Origin: Dichotomocladium elegans
Lineage: Eukaryota > Mucoromycota > Mucoromycetes > Mucorales > Lichtheimiaceae
Direction: 5' to 3'
DNA length: 64,000 bases
Assembly: GCA_025716815.1 (NCBI GenBank)
Contig: JAIXMN010000005.1
Span: 1,550,001-1,614,000, forward strand
The first letter of the stretch is position 1, and each line of letters starts with the position of its first letter. Position numbers and translations under genes: made by a program. Below are positions 21,685-32,313 of the stretch, one piece after another. The notes beneath the pieces were generated by a model that searched no databases, had not been told where the DNA came from, and saw only the letters and a list, made by a program, of their open reading frames with translations.

Positions 21685-24292
21685 ATGACTACCAACAGAG
21701 CTCCACCCTACCTCCCACCCTTCTTCGCCGAAGAAGGCTACTTTTATGATGCTCCACCCTCGACGTCTTCTCCGGCACCTGTGCCAGGAGACATCGCAGG
21801 GGCGGTGGCGGTAGATAAGACATGTACTGCAGACAGTCTTCCTCTGGAACGCGATGGGGGTCTCCTGAAGAACCAGATACACTATTCATGTGAGTGCCAT
21901 GTAATAAAAAAAAGAAAGCATGAGCTATCGCTAACAAATTTAATTATATATTTCCAGCGAGCACGTCATCTGTAGGGCTCCCTTCACATAACACTCGCTG
22001 GGAAGTGGCAGAAGATGATCTTTTGCGCGAGGGCATCGTGGGTATCCGACCAAAAAAAAAAAAAAGAGGGGGGAGGAGAGAAGATATGGGAAGGCGCGTA
22101 AGACAAAACCATTTTGATACACGATATTTGCAAACACAGGCACAGTTTGGATATGGGAATTGGAAAATGATTGCAGATCATGTCAAAACACGCAACCGAC
22201 TTCAGTGCAAGAACAGAGCTCGACACTGGCAGACGATCGGCGTTTCTGCGGCGGATCATCCTAACCGAGGTCCGACATCATTGTCGGGTCGCCATAGCGA
22301 TGCTGCAAGTGAAGCTGATCCTGTGAAAGACAGCAGTGCGGCTGATGGTGGTTGCTCACCCGAAACACCCATTCCTTCATCGCCTCTCCTCAATAACACA
22401 CCTGCTGCCAAATCAGAAGAGACGGCGCCGGGGCCAGGCTCCGTGGTTGATCCCATTCAGTTCGATCGTGAGACGATTTCGGAGCATGAGAAAAAAAGCA
22501 ACCCCGAATGGTTCACCAACAGGACCACTGCAAAAAATCCGGAGCGCTATCTCAAGATCCGCAACCACATTCTCGACTCCTGGCAGACCGTATACAAGCC
22601 AGAATACATGACCAAGACCGCTGCCCGTCGTGGGCTTAGGGATTGCGGCGACGTGAATGCAATTGGCCGGGTCCACGCGTACCTCGAGAATCTGGGCGCC
22701 ATCAATCAAGGCTGTGAGCCTCGCAAGCCACCCGTTGTCAAACGCCCCTCACGACGCGTCTTTTATTATTATGACAGCGACGAGGAAGATCATCCGACGT
22801 GAGTGCAAATCTCATGCCAACACCTATGTTTATACACATACATCCTTTTCTTTTTTTTTTGTGCTTCATGCATTCCTAGGTCAAGCAAACGTAAATCCCG
22901 GTAATCAAAAAGAAAACAATTAAGCACATATCCATACGTTGAGTCACTGAACAATACCATGGATAGCCCCGATGACGACTATGACGATCAAGTGACCCAT
23001 ACAAAAGGCAGTAAGCCTCGCCCTCGGCGAATGAGAAAGCGACCCCAGCATTATTACGACGCTGGTAGCCAAGACCAAGATGATCAATTCTGTCTTGTCC
23101 CAGTCGAAGACTATGAAGCCAACGAACTCGTAGCACCTTTTCAGCTGGAAATCACAAGCAATGCACTGGTAAGTTGTGCAAAGACACAGGCAGGCAGGCA
23201 GGCAGGCAGGCAGGAAGAAAGGAAGGAAGGAAGGAACGCAGACATGCAGACAGGCATCATGGGAAGATCGCCTCATGCGCGAGGGCTGTTGCTTGACAGG
23301 TAGTCATGGATTTCCACTCCCATCTTGCACATACCGAGGTCATTGGTCTCCTTGGAGGTCGATACCTGCACGCCGACGATGGCGGTACCGGCCAAGGCAC
23401 GCTCTATGTCGAGACTGTATTTCCCTGCAAAGGGACAAGCAGCACGGATATCGAGGTAAAGCTGTACATGCGTTATCAACCGCAACAGCACGAGCTGATA
23501 CAATGATCGGAACTCTCATCTGCGATATTAGTGTGAGATGGATCCCGAATCGGAAATGAAGGCCCGTGAAGATTTTGCCAATAAGGGCTTGTCCGTTGTT
23601 GGGTGGTACCATTCTCACCCGACCTTTGAGCCGAATCCAAGCGTGCGCGATATTGAATATCAGAACCTATACCAGGTACACACATACACACACACACAAT
23701 TGCAAACAGCATAAAACATCTCCATCCTCCCGGTGCCTGTGGTATGGCAATGATGTGAAACTAAATAGGAATACAATATCGAAGGGACTCTTTCGCGACA
23801 AGGCCACAGGCATTGAGCCCTTCATTGGAGTTATCGTGAATCCATTCGATCCGGACAATGTGAACGACGCGCCGTCGCGAATACAATATGTTCACATCCA
23901 CCAGCAATGGGAAGGCGGACGAAAGCGAAGTATGATTCTACAGTGGATATATATATAAAAGAGAGCTTGACAAATATAAATCTATTTCGGATAGGTGTTC
24001 CATATGGCTGTCATCCAAGGATTGCCCAGAGCACGCATATTCCTGATGCATTGGTCGACCAAATTAAAAATCTTGTGGATCAGTTCAAGGATTATGGCTT
24101 GTAAGTCATTCTTCGTGCGCACCATGCGATGGTATCTTTTTTGACGTCCCGTTTAGCAAGACAGATATGACGAACGGAGAAAGAGTGGACAAACTGATTG
24201 CATCGCTACATGCAAATCTGTCTCACACCACAGACAAAAGTACCGACCTGCTCAATGTGATCCGCAGTTCTTTGGAGAGGTTGGTCATGTAG
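21685..24292 (+). CDS. MYSM1-like SANT-SWIRM-JAMM (MPN+) histone H2A deubiquitinase
   Basis: Nine exons keep frame to about 624 aa: 21685-21889, 21958-22037, 22140-22798, 22925-23168, 23300-23455, 23532-23675, 23785-23929, 23995-24100, 24157-24292. A SANT/Myb repeat comes first ([14 protein letters not shown], then [13 protein letters not shown]). A SWIRM domain follows ([44 protein letters not shown]). Last is an MPN+ domain with [12 protein letters not shown] and the metalloprotease motif [17 protein letters not shown], which fits the JAMM pattern HxHx10D. This order is that of MYSM1, which removes ubiquitin from histone H2A in animals. The Zn ligands look intact, so activity is expected. 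Two introns use AAG acceptors, and an intron near 23169-23299 contains tetranucleotide repeats. Confidence 0.9.
23186..23236 (+). repeat. Tetranucleotide repeats, (GCAG)n then (GGAA)n
   Basis: About six GCAG units are followed by GGAA units inside an intron of the MYSM1-like gene. It is a simple microsatellite. Confidence 0.8.
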
Positions 24293-24443
24293 TAGATGAT
24301 GAGAAAAGAAAGACGCAAAAGCTGTATATTGGTATCCTTTCAGATGCCATGTCTACCCATATTTCATCTATCGAAATGCGTGTATAAAGTACTTCTATGG
24401 ACTATTGAAGAAAAAAAGTACAACCGAGAGATAATGCACAGCA

Positions 24444-25539
24444 TCACCGTTGTCTTGCAATGGAAGGAGCAAAGAGTGCCAGGCCAGCTCCTGCAAGAGC
24501 GAGGGCGACACCGGATGCGCTCTGCGGTACCAGCGTTCTTTTTAGCTTTCCTGAAATGAACCCGGCATATACTCGTAATGCATAATATGAAACTACCTTG
24601 AAAGAGAGTGGATTGCCGAACAATGCGGCTACAATCAGTGGCTGAACGCAGGCTTTGATTCCCGAAGCGATCAAAAATATAGCGGGGGATGCTTCCTCGA
24701 TCAGCATCGTGCCTAGCACATTCACTCCAAGACCGAGCAGTCCAGAGAGAATCCATTGGAACCAAAATCCAGCCTCATCGATAAATGTTGGTATCGGTCT
24801 ACGCCATTCGCCCGATAAAAATATAGCTAGCACCAAACATAAGGATGCCCTCATGGAACACTGCTGGATTATCGTCCTAGGATCCAAAAGTTGAAGAAGA
24901 TGCAGCTCCATGTCTACCATTTCATATGGGCACGCATCAAGGAAAAAAAAAAAAAACTTACCAGATATCCAAATGGACAAGACAACGTTTGAGCTGAATA
25001 CTGTAGAGCGCAAGTGCGGTCGCATAAAGCAGGCCATATACGCTACCTCCCCACGACACCTGAGTATGATCGAGAAGCCATGCGCCTAGAACGTACACAC
25101 TCACGCCAGTCCAAGAAATATTTACGGCAACTCCAAGACGGTGTGACGCTGCCATGGCAATGGGAAGGGCAAAGGCTGAGAGAAATTGGAAGGATCCGAT
25201 CGGGGCGTGTGTCAGGAACAGTGGTTGAACGATAAGCATCGCCGCCTGGGCCAATGCTGCAAGCCAAAGATTGCGTTCGTGTAGCGGTATAGACCGTGCC
25301 TTGGATACACGCGGTGTGAATGGTTTCAGCGCGACCCATGCCAGACCCAGCTCAAGGCAATCGCACATGTACGGAAATGGAAACTTAAATTCAGTCTTTG
25401 TGATGATCAGGGTGACGATGAGTGTTGCAAAGAGCGAGGCACCGATGTAGATGAGCATAAATGCATACGACAAGGTATGGCGTTCACGTCCCAAAGTGTG
25501 GTGAAGGGTACTGGGTAAGGGCAGACTTAGATCTGCCAT
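24444..25539 (-). CDS. Multi-pass transporter of the drug/metabolite superfamily (TPT/nucleotide-sugar type)
   Basis: Three exons (25539-24962, 24876-24597, 24521-24444) splice in frame to about 311 aa with roughly nine or ten hydrophobic helices. Segments include LIYIGASLFATLIVTLIITK, the Lys-rich KTEFKFPFPY, YGLLYATALALYSIQLKRCL, IFLIASGIKACVQPLI and, after the second intron, LSFKSASGVALALAGAGLAL. The near-terminal FGNPLS followed by a G-x3-LAL-x-Gly helix is typical of triose-phosphate/nucleotide-sugar transporters of Golgi and ER. I cannot name the substrate. It is convergent with the MYSM1-like gene, with 151 bp between stops. Confidence 0.7.
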
Positions 25540-26441
25540 TGTTACTTCATGAAGCGTAACGGAAGGAGGGCGGTATGAGCGGGAATCAACCTTTTTGGCT
25601 ACAGCAATGAATTTGTAGGGTCCTTTTTTTTCTGCCTGAAACGACTCCCACTAGTTGTTTTACCATATCTGCTCAAGCTGTATGGCACTTTATCAATTAA
25701 ATGGCTGGCACAAATATCAAGGCCCTTTTCTGACGAAGCGTCCCGACGTCTGGAAAGCTACGTAATCAATTACGGATATCGAGATTGATCCCTAACACGA
25801 TATTGATGATAGTGTATCTTTTGTATTATGCTTCGCAATCGCCTGGCGTTACAATGTGTACTGAAATATGCCCGCCTGGACAAAAGGGACCAACGGTCTT
25901 TACGCTGCAAGATCGGGCTATTGCCTCAAAAGAACCGACTTTGAACGAAAAGGCTCCAAGAAATACGGGATTACCTTCAAAGATAAAGTTTGTACCTGCG
26001 CTAGAAACAATTTGGAATCCTATGAATACAGCCGCTGCGTATACAAGGCGACATCGGATGTTACCGTATATGGACTCAGGTACTGTAGCTGCCATATAAG
26101 CTCGCATGCATATTCCTGATGCAGTAGTAACAGCGAAGGAAAAAAGGTATAAAGAGCATAAAGCTCTTTGTGAACTAACGCAAGAAGCCATATGGCTGCA
26201 GACCATGAAGTAGTTGTTGTTATCGCCAAAGACGAACAGACGGTAAATTTCCGAGTGTGGGGGAGGGCTCCCGCGATGAACGGAATGCTGCTGTTCTTAT
26301 TTAAGAACGCTGATAAATGCCCGAGACCCTCCGCCCAACCCTTTACAACCCCCAAAGACCCAGTCCCAACTCCGGGTTATCAAGGTCCTCACCCTGATCC
26401 AGACGACCTCATCAACATTGTTATTTTGTTTTTAGCCTACC
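25540..26441. promoter_or_regulatory. Divergent intergenic region, no gene recognised
   Basis: The 902 bp lie between the transporter start (-) and the GH5 start (+). Short ORFs here look spurious. It presumably holds both promoters; no specific site is identified. Confidence 0.35.
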
Positions 26442-28950
26442 ATGGTGACTAGCCATCTCGAGGAGAATAAAACCAGCGATTCTTGCGCTCCCCTTGCGGT
26501 TGGCCCAGCACAGGATCTCGACACGCCGATTCACCATGAGGGCCGATGGTTCAGGGACCGCCATGGCCGCACCTTACTGATGCGCGGTGTCAATGTCTGT
26601 GGTTCATCTAAACTACCGACCTATCCATATCCCGGTTCAACTCACCTGTATGATGAGAAACTCTTTTGGGATCACCGTGGAGTAAGCTTTGTCGGTCGCC
26701 CATTTCCGTTGAGCGAGGCGCGCACGCACTTTGCACGTCTTCAAGCATGGGGCTTAACGCTGATACGGCTCTTGGTTACGTGGGAAAGTATTGAGCACGC
26801 AGGTCCGGGAGAGTACGACGAGAACTACATTGATTATCTGAGGGAATTGATCAAGATGATGCCTGAATTTGGCCTCAAGTGCCTTATTGATCCTCACCAG
26901 GACACGGTAAACAGGGATCTTTTCGTTTTCATGGCGTCGTGTTGATTTATTTTCCTTCCTCAGTGGTCTCGGTTCTCAGGAGGATCAGGTGCGCCGGGCT
27001 GGACGTTCGAGGTGGCAGGTATGAACATTCGAAACTTCAAGGAAACTGGCGCCGCTTATGTGCACAACACCAACGCCGTGCCTGGGGATCCTTTGCCTAT
27101 GGTAAAATCATGCTAACAATAGAAGGAAAGGGGATCGTTAACCATTAACGCGCGCATATTAGGTCTGGCCAACAAACTACACAAAACTCGCATGTTGTAC
27201 CATGTTTACCTTATTTTTCGCGGGCGACACATTCGCACCTCAGTTGACGTACAACGGTCAATCGGTCCAGCAGGTCTTGACCACGAGCTTTGTCAACGCT
27301 TTTGTCCACCTTGCAACCCGCCTAAGTGATCTTGATCCTGTGATAGGTTTTGAAGTCCTGAATGAACCTCATCCCGGCTATATTGGGCTCGAGCATCTTG
27401 ATGCGTTTGATCCGATTGTGAACTTGATTTTTGGTGATGCACCTTCGCCCCTTCAGTGTTTTGCGCTAGGCGACGGGATTCCCCAAAAGGTTGGTGTGTA
27501 CATCAAATCCTGGCCTTTTCCCACAAAACGATCGCATACGCGGGTCATCAACGAAAGTAAGACCTCGGCTTGGTTGCCTGGGTATCAATGTGTCTGGCGA
27601 CAGCATGGAGTGTGGGATACAGATAAAGAGGGTCAACCTCGACTGCTCGACACGCATTATTTTTCAAAGCATCCCAAGACAGGCGCCAAGATTGAGTTCT
27701 ACCGAGATTTCTATGTGCCCTTCGTCAATCGATATGCAAAGGCAATCCAGGCGGTCAAGAAGGACTGGTATTGCTTTGCGGAGCCCCTCGCTAATGAAAA
27801 GTGTCCGGAATTTGGTCCGGATGATCACCATGTCAATATGGTGTATGCCCCGCATTGGTACGACCTCAACTGCGTCTTTTACAAGAAATTTGATGGTCGT
27901 ATCACACATGATGTTCAATCTCTCCAGAATGTAAGAGGAGGAAAAAGTCGTCTGGGGGTGGCTCGATGAGGATACGAACTAATGGATGATATAGGGAGGT
28001 AATGTGATCAGTGCTACATATTTCGGCCGCAACGGAGCCAAGGCAAATTATCGCGGCCAGATCCGGAATATCAAGCAAAGCGGACTTGACAATATGGGTG
28101 AGCATCCATGTCTCTTTGGCGAGGTCGGTATCCCAATGGACCTGAACCAGCGCGTGGCTTTTGAGACGGGCGACTACAGCAAACATGTCATGTTTATGGA
28201 TGCAGTTATCCACGCACTGGAAACCAACTTGACTTGCTTTACGTGAGTTGTTTTTGCCCTTCATCTATCAGAAAATATCAGGGGCTGATGAATCCATAGT
28301 TTATGGAATTACGACGTGTGCAATGATCACGAATACGGCGACCATTGGAACGGCGAGAACTTTTCCATCTTTTCCCCTTTTGCGGAAAAGGGACTTGGGA
28401 AGGATGAAGACGAGGATCTTTCCTCTATATCATCATCAAGTAGCAGCAAAAGCAATGTTGCAGATGGCGAACTATCTTTGAAGACCTTTGATGCGCTGCA
28501 TGTGGGAGGCCGAGTGCTTCATGCTGCTATTGTAAGGATACGTTGTCGACTGAAAGAATTTATGTGATTAAGTGTGTCTTCTTTGCAACATAGCGACCTT
28601 ATGCAGTCAAAGTGGCAGGTATACCCGAGCATGCAGAGTTCCATCTGGATACACTCGAATACACCTTCTCCTTTAAGCCGTACACAAATGCCGAGCTTGA
28701 TCAACAGCGTCAGAAAGGGTGGGACGTGGAAAGTGCTACAGCACGGACGACAGAGATATACATTCCGCACTTCCACTTCTCTAGCAATGCTTCACTCAGT
28801 GTGCTAGCATCCCATGGCCAATGGGATTACAGGCCTGATATCCAGACGCTGCTGCATACTTACGAGTCTTCAGCAGCAATCGAGAAGATCACTATCCGTG
28901 TGGGCGTGAAGGACCAATCCAGATCAGCCGGCAGATGTATCATCACATAG
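26442..28950 (+). CDS. GH5 endoglycoceramidase-related glycosidase (EGCrP/sterol-glucosidase type)
   Basis: Six exons (26442-26906, 26964-27101, 27163-27930, 27995-28242, 28300-28531, 28594-28950) give about 735 aa. The catalytic fold starts with GRTLLMRGVNVCGSSKLP, then GLTLIRLLVTWESIEHAGPG and LIDPHQDTWSRFSGGSGAP. The acid/base Glu is in FEVLNEPHPGY and the nucleophile Glu is in CLFGEVGIPM. A C-terminal beta domain follows (RPYAVKVAGIPEHAEF onward). The large size and these motifs fit the fungal GH5_12 group, which cleaves glucosylceramide (EGCrP1) or ergosteryl glucoside (EGCrP2/Sgl1). Which lipid is used cannot be decided by eye. No signal peptide is seen, consistent with a cytosolic or vacuolar enzyme. 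Confidence 0.9.
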
Positions 28951-29564
28951 AACCCATATCATGAATACAAATTGATGGCTCCCTATTTTTGTACTCCTGT
29001 ACGTATAAATGATTAGATTAATGGGAAAGACCGGAATGGTTGGGATGAATGTGTGTTAATGCGGGGTGATCTTATGGGGCTGATGAGGCGTTTCCCATTT
29101 GGATGCATATGTGAAACATCTAATAACGCTAGTTTGTTTAAGCGCAACTAAAGCGGCGTTACTTAAATGAGCAATTGGAGTGTCACCCAATTTATTGAGA
29201 GTCAACACTACGCCTGAATCTGTGTACCCTTGCGGATGGGATTGCATCATGACGGCTGTTCACAGGGACCCGGGGGGGTGGGACGGGTGGGTGGACGCCC
29301 AAAACGAAACCGGCCGGCCGAAGGGTCGCAAAAGAGATTATCCGTCTGATGTAAGTGAAGGAGGATAAACGTCATTTCCGGCTTAAAGACAGAGGCAAAC
29401 TCAGCATCCCCATCCTTCCTATTTTAGAGTGCAAATGACCCGGTTGAGCAATTTGCGCCACCCCGCGTGCGGCTATATAAGAGTCCCACTTGCCTCTTGC
29501 TTCCTATTCTCAAATAACACCTTCCCCTCTTTTGCCGTTTTATGAACCATCGTTGATCCATACC
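28951..29564. other. Intergenic spacer before the kinase gene
   Basis: The sequence holds the 3' flank of the GH5 gene and the promoter of the kinase. A CGGCTATATAAGAG TATA element sits near its end. No other feature is seen. Confidence 0.4.
29474..29480 (+). promoter_or_regulatory. TATA box of the kinase gene
   Basis: TATATAA lies in a GC-rich setting about 85 bp upstream of the chosen ATG at 29565. An in-frame start at 29490 would fall too close to this box, which supports starting translation at 29565. Confidence 0.55.
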
Positions 29565-31072
29565 ATGGCTGTGCAAGCGCTCCACCGCAACGACACATTC
29601 TCCAGCCAGCGAAGCTGGTATCCCGCTATTCAGCGCTCGGCATCACCCGAACCGATTATAGCTGCTGCTGACGGCTCACCGCCTTCTCCTTTCCATACCG
29701 CCTCCTCAACAGACAAGAAACATGGGAAATTCCATAATATGCTTCGACACGCCAAGGCTGGTCTTCGTAGACCCATGTTGCCAAGCAGCAGCACAAGCAG
29801 CGCCAGCAGCAGCGCCAGCAACAGTAGCAACGGTAGCGGTAGCAGTATCGCATCCGACAGTTCTTCAAAACATCGTCACCGCCACCACCACCATGTCCTT
29901 GATAAAATCTTCAAACCTAAATCCCCCGATGGATTAAATGGGAAATACGGTCGATATATTAAAGCAACCGGCCATTTCAAGGGTATGGGGCAAACATCGA
30001 AGAAGAATATTGCTAGTGGTGCCACGGCCGTGATTCGATTGGTTGAGGATGATGGCCGGATTTTGGCAGTCAAAGAGTTCAAAAAGTGCTCAAAATCAGA
30101 AGCCCAGGGCGATTATGAGCGACGGCTGCAGAACGAGTACAGTATCTCGAAGGCTGTGTCTGGACATCCTCATGTGGTTGAAACGATTGACCTCGTTAAA
30201 GATGAACGGGGACGATACTGCGCCGTCATGGAATATGTATGTAAAGCATGCACCAGTTTCACTCTCTGATCATACCGCAGAATGCTTATATGCTTTCTTC
30301 TTCTTGCTTTTTTTAGTGCTCGGGTGGAGATGTTTTTAACCTGATACAAGAACGGCGGACAATACCGGCTGCGGAGGCCGCGTGTCTGTTTAAACAACTT
30401 CTGCTCGGTCTCGAACATCTACATAGACTGGGGATTGCTCATCGCGACATTAAACCAGAGAACCTCGTCCTCACCGATACCAGCACGCTCAAGATTGCCG
30501 ATTTTGGTACTGCTGATGTTGTTGTAAAGGATGATACGGTTCAGGCTTCACGACAATGGTGCGGCTCCGAGCCGTTTTGGGCACCCGAGATATGGGCTCT
30601 CAAGAATGAGGAGGACGGGTACGACGGCCGAGCGATCGATGTCTGGGCTGCTGCAGTGACCTACATGTGCATTCGAACCAAAATGCTTCCGTTCCAGGCC
30701 GCCTTTTATTTCGGCAACAATGGCTCCTTCTGCTCTCACGCCTTGGCAAAAAACTGCAAGCCAGGCTCGCCCGCGGATGTGGCCGCTCATGCACCCGACG
30801 GCGGCGACTCAGACTATGCACTCTATTTAGAGCAACGACAGCATGCAAGCTCCGGGGTCGTCTGCCAGATCTTCAAGGATTTCAATGAAGGAGAGCGCGA
30901 ATGCCTTTTGGGCATGATGGACCCTAACCCAAAGACACGTCTCAGTGTCCAACAGGCTCTCGAGACGAGGTGGATGCGAGCCACCGAAATATGCGAGAAC
31001 GGCAAGCTGCCGAATGGCGCGGAACACAACCACTGTAGATCTTCCTCTCATTCCGTCCCAATCAAGAAATAG
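29565..31072 (+). CDS. Serine/threonine protein kinase, HAL4/SAT4-like
   Basis: Two exons (29565-30236 and 30317-31072) give about 475 aa. The first ~140 residues are disordered, with long Ser runs and a His-rich stretch (KHRHRHHHH). Kinase landmarks follow: SGATAVIRL in the nucleotide loop, LAVKEFKK with the ATP-binding Lys, AHRDIKPENLVL, KIADFGTAD and GSEPFWAPEIW. The architecture and the CGSEPFWAPE activation segment resemble the fungal Hal4/Hal5/Npr1 group, which in yeast stabilises potassium and amino-acid transporters at the plasma membrane. An insertion of about 60 residues lies in the C-lobe (around NGSFCSHALAKNCKPG). All catalytic residues are present. Kinase identity is firm; the subgroup is inferred. 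Confidence 0.88.
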
Positions 31073-32313
31073 ATCGTGTTGAATCCTATTCCTCCCCTGC
31101 CCCAAACCCCCCACCCTTGTATATATATCATCAACCCTTTTGTACAAAGATATTTTATTCCCGTTACCGCATTAAAAATGATTTACATTCCTTTGAAGAT
31201 GGGTCAAAACTAGCATTGCATGTCGAAAACATGATTATCCTATTGCGGCCCCCCCCTTTTGGGCACTTTTTTTTTGGAATGCCAAGAACAAATTCATTTG
31301 TTTGGATCGGCTTTTATCCGCACATACCAAATAGGGTAATTTCTCTAGTTATGGTCAGTGTCTGAGAATCATTGTGGCTGAGTGAACAGAGGATTGGGGG
31401 GGAAACAATATCCCGTACAACACGAAGTCCGCCTAATACAAAATGCATTATCGGAAATAGTCAAGAAAAAAGAGGAGGGGGGACAATAAACGCCTTGGTC
31501 TCTCATAGGCCCGGTAAACGATCTGTCATTATCTGCCAATGAAAATATACCGATTAGTGTACATTGCTCGGGTGAGCTGGGTGTGTGCGTATGTGCTTGT
31601 GCTGCCTCTGCACAAGCCACGGTTGTCAATGCAAAGTCGGATAAGCAACAATGTCTTGGCTCTGCAGATCCCATGTGACATCATCCATAGATTGCCGAAA
31701 TAAGACTTGAACATGTGCAGGACACGCATCATTCAGGCTGTCCTCCGGATTTACCGTCTCCGTCTCCTTTACGTTAGGCAAGCTGATAGTACAATCTCAT
31801 CTTAGGGGGTGGGAGCGGTTATTAGAGCAATAGATACTTAATATAACCTGTCGCACCAACACAGTCAATAATGTAGGATTTCTGCAGGCGCTGTCGGGAT
31901 AAGGTGTGTGCCGATCAATTTAAGGAGCAAGTCTCCCATAGAAGGGACTTTCCACCTTGCACGAGTCCATTCAATATTCTTCGATGTATGTTTGCTCCCC
32001 AGCACAATTTATGGCTTGGGTCATCCTGAAGTCTTATGCCTTGTTTTTAAGGCTATCACAACCAGCCAATGCATTGTCGAAACTCACAACCCGTTAGAAT
32101 GAGTAATCACACGCAAAATGAGAAGGGAGAATTGCCATCTATTCTACACTGTGTGCTTGACAGGAAAGATGATCAATAGTGTATACTGTATATCTCATAG
32201 TGGCACGAAAATGGTCAATTACAGCTGTGATCTAGTTAATCGGACTACACAAGTTCGTCGTCTTGCATTTATACAAAATTCCATGCATTCTCTTTGGGCA
32301 ATACAGAAATCGT
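31073..32313. other. Intergenic interval with one uncertain small gene
   Basis: The 1.24 kb lie between the kinase stop and the Neo1-like stop. A possible small spliced minus-strand gene is listed separately (31626-31985). The rest shows nothing recognisable. Confidence 0.35.
31626..31985 (-). CDS. Possible small spliced gene of unknown function (partial model)
   Basis: The minus strand carries a protein-like exon, LPNVKETETVNPEDSLNDAC then AHVQVLFRQSMDDVTWDLQ and QDIVAYPTLH, ending at a stop at 31628-31626. Upstream, the segment RLQKSYIIDCVGATD can be joined through a GT donor (ACAG|GTTATATT) and an AG acceptor (GATGAG|ATTG). A still earlier segment, WTRARWKVPSMGDLLLKLIG, may belong too, but its junction and start codon are not resolved. 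I recognise no family. The joined frame and balanced composition argue for a real gene; it could also be transposon debris. Confidence 0.35.

Noticed and set aside
22038..22139. Lys/Arg-rich segment with a poly-A run as part of the MYSM1-like protein
   Set aside because: Removing it as a GTGGGT...CACAG intron restores the SANT helix spacing (LLREGI then AQFGYGNW). Keeping it would break the domain.
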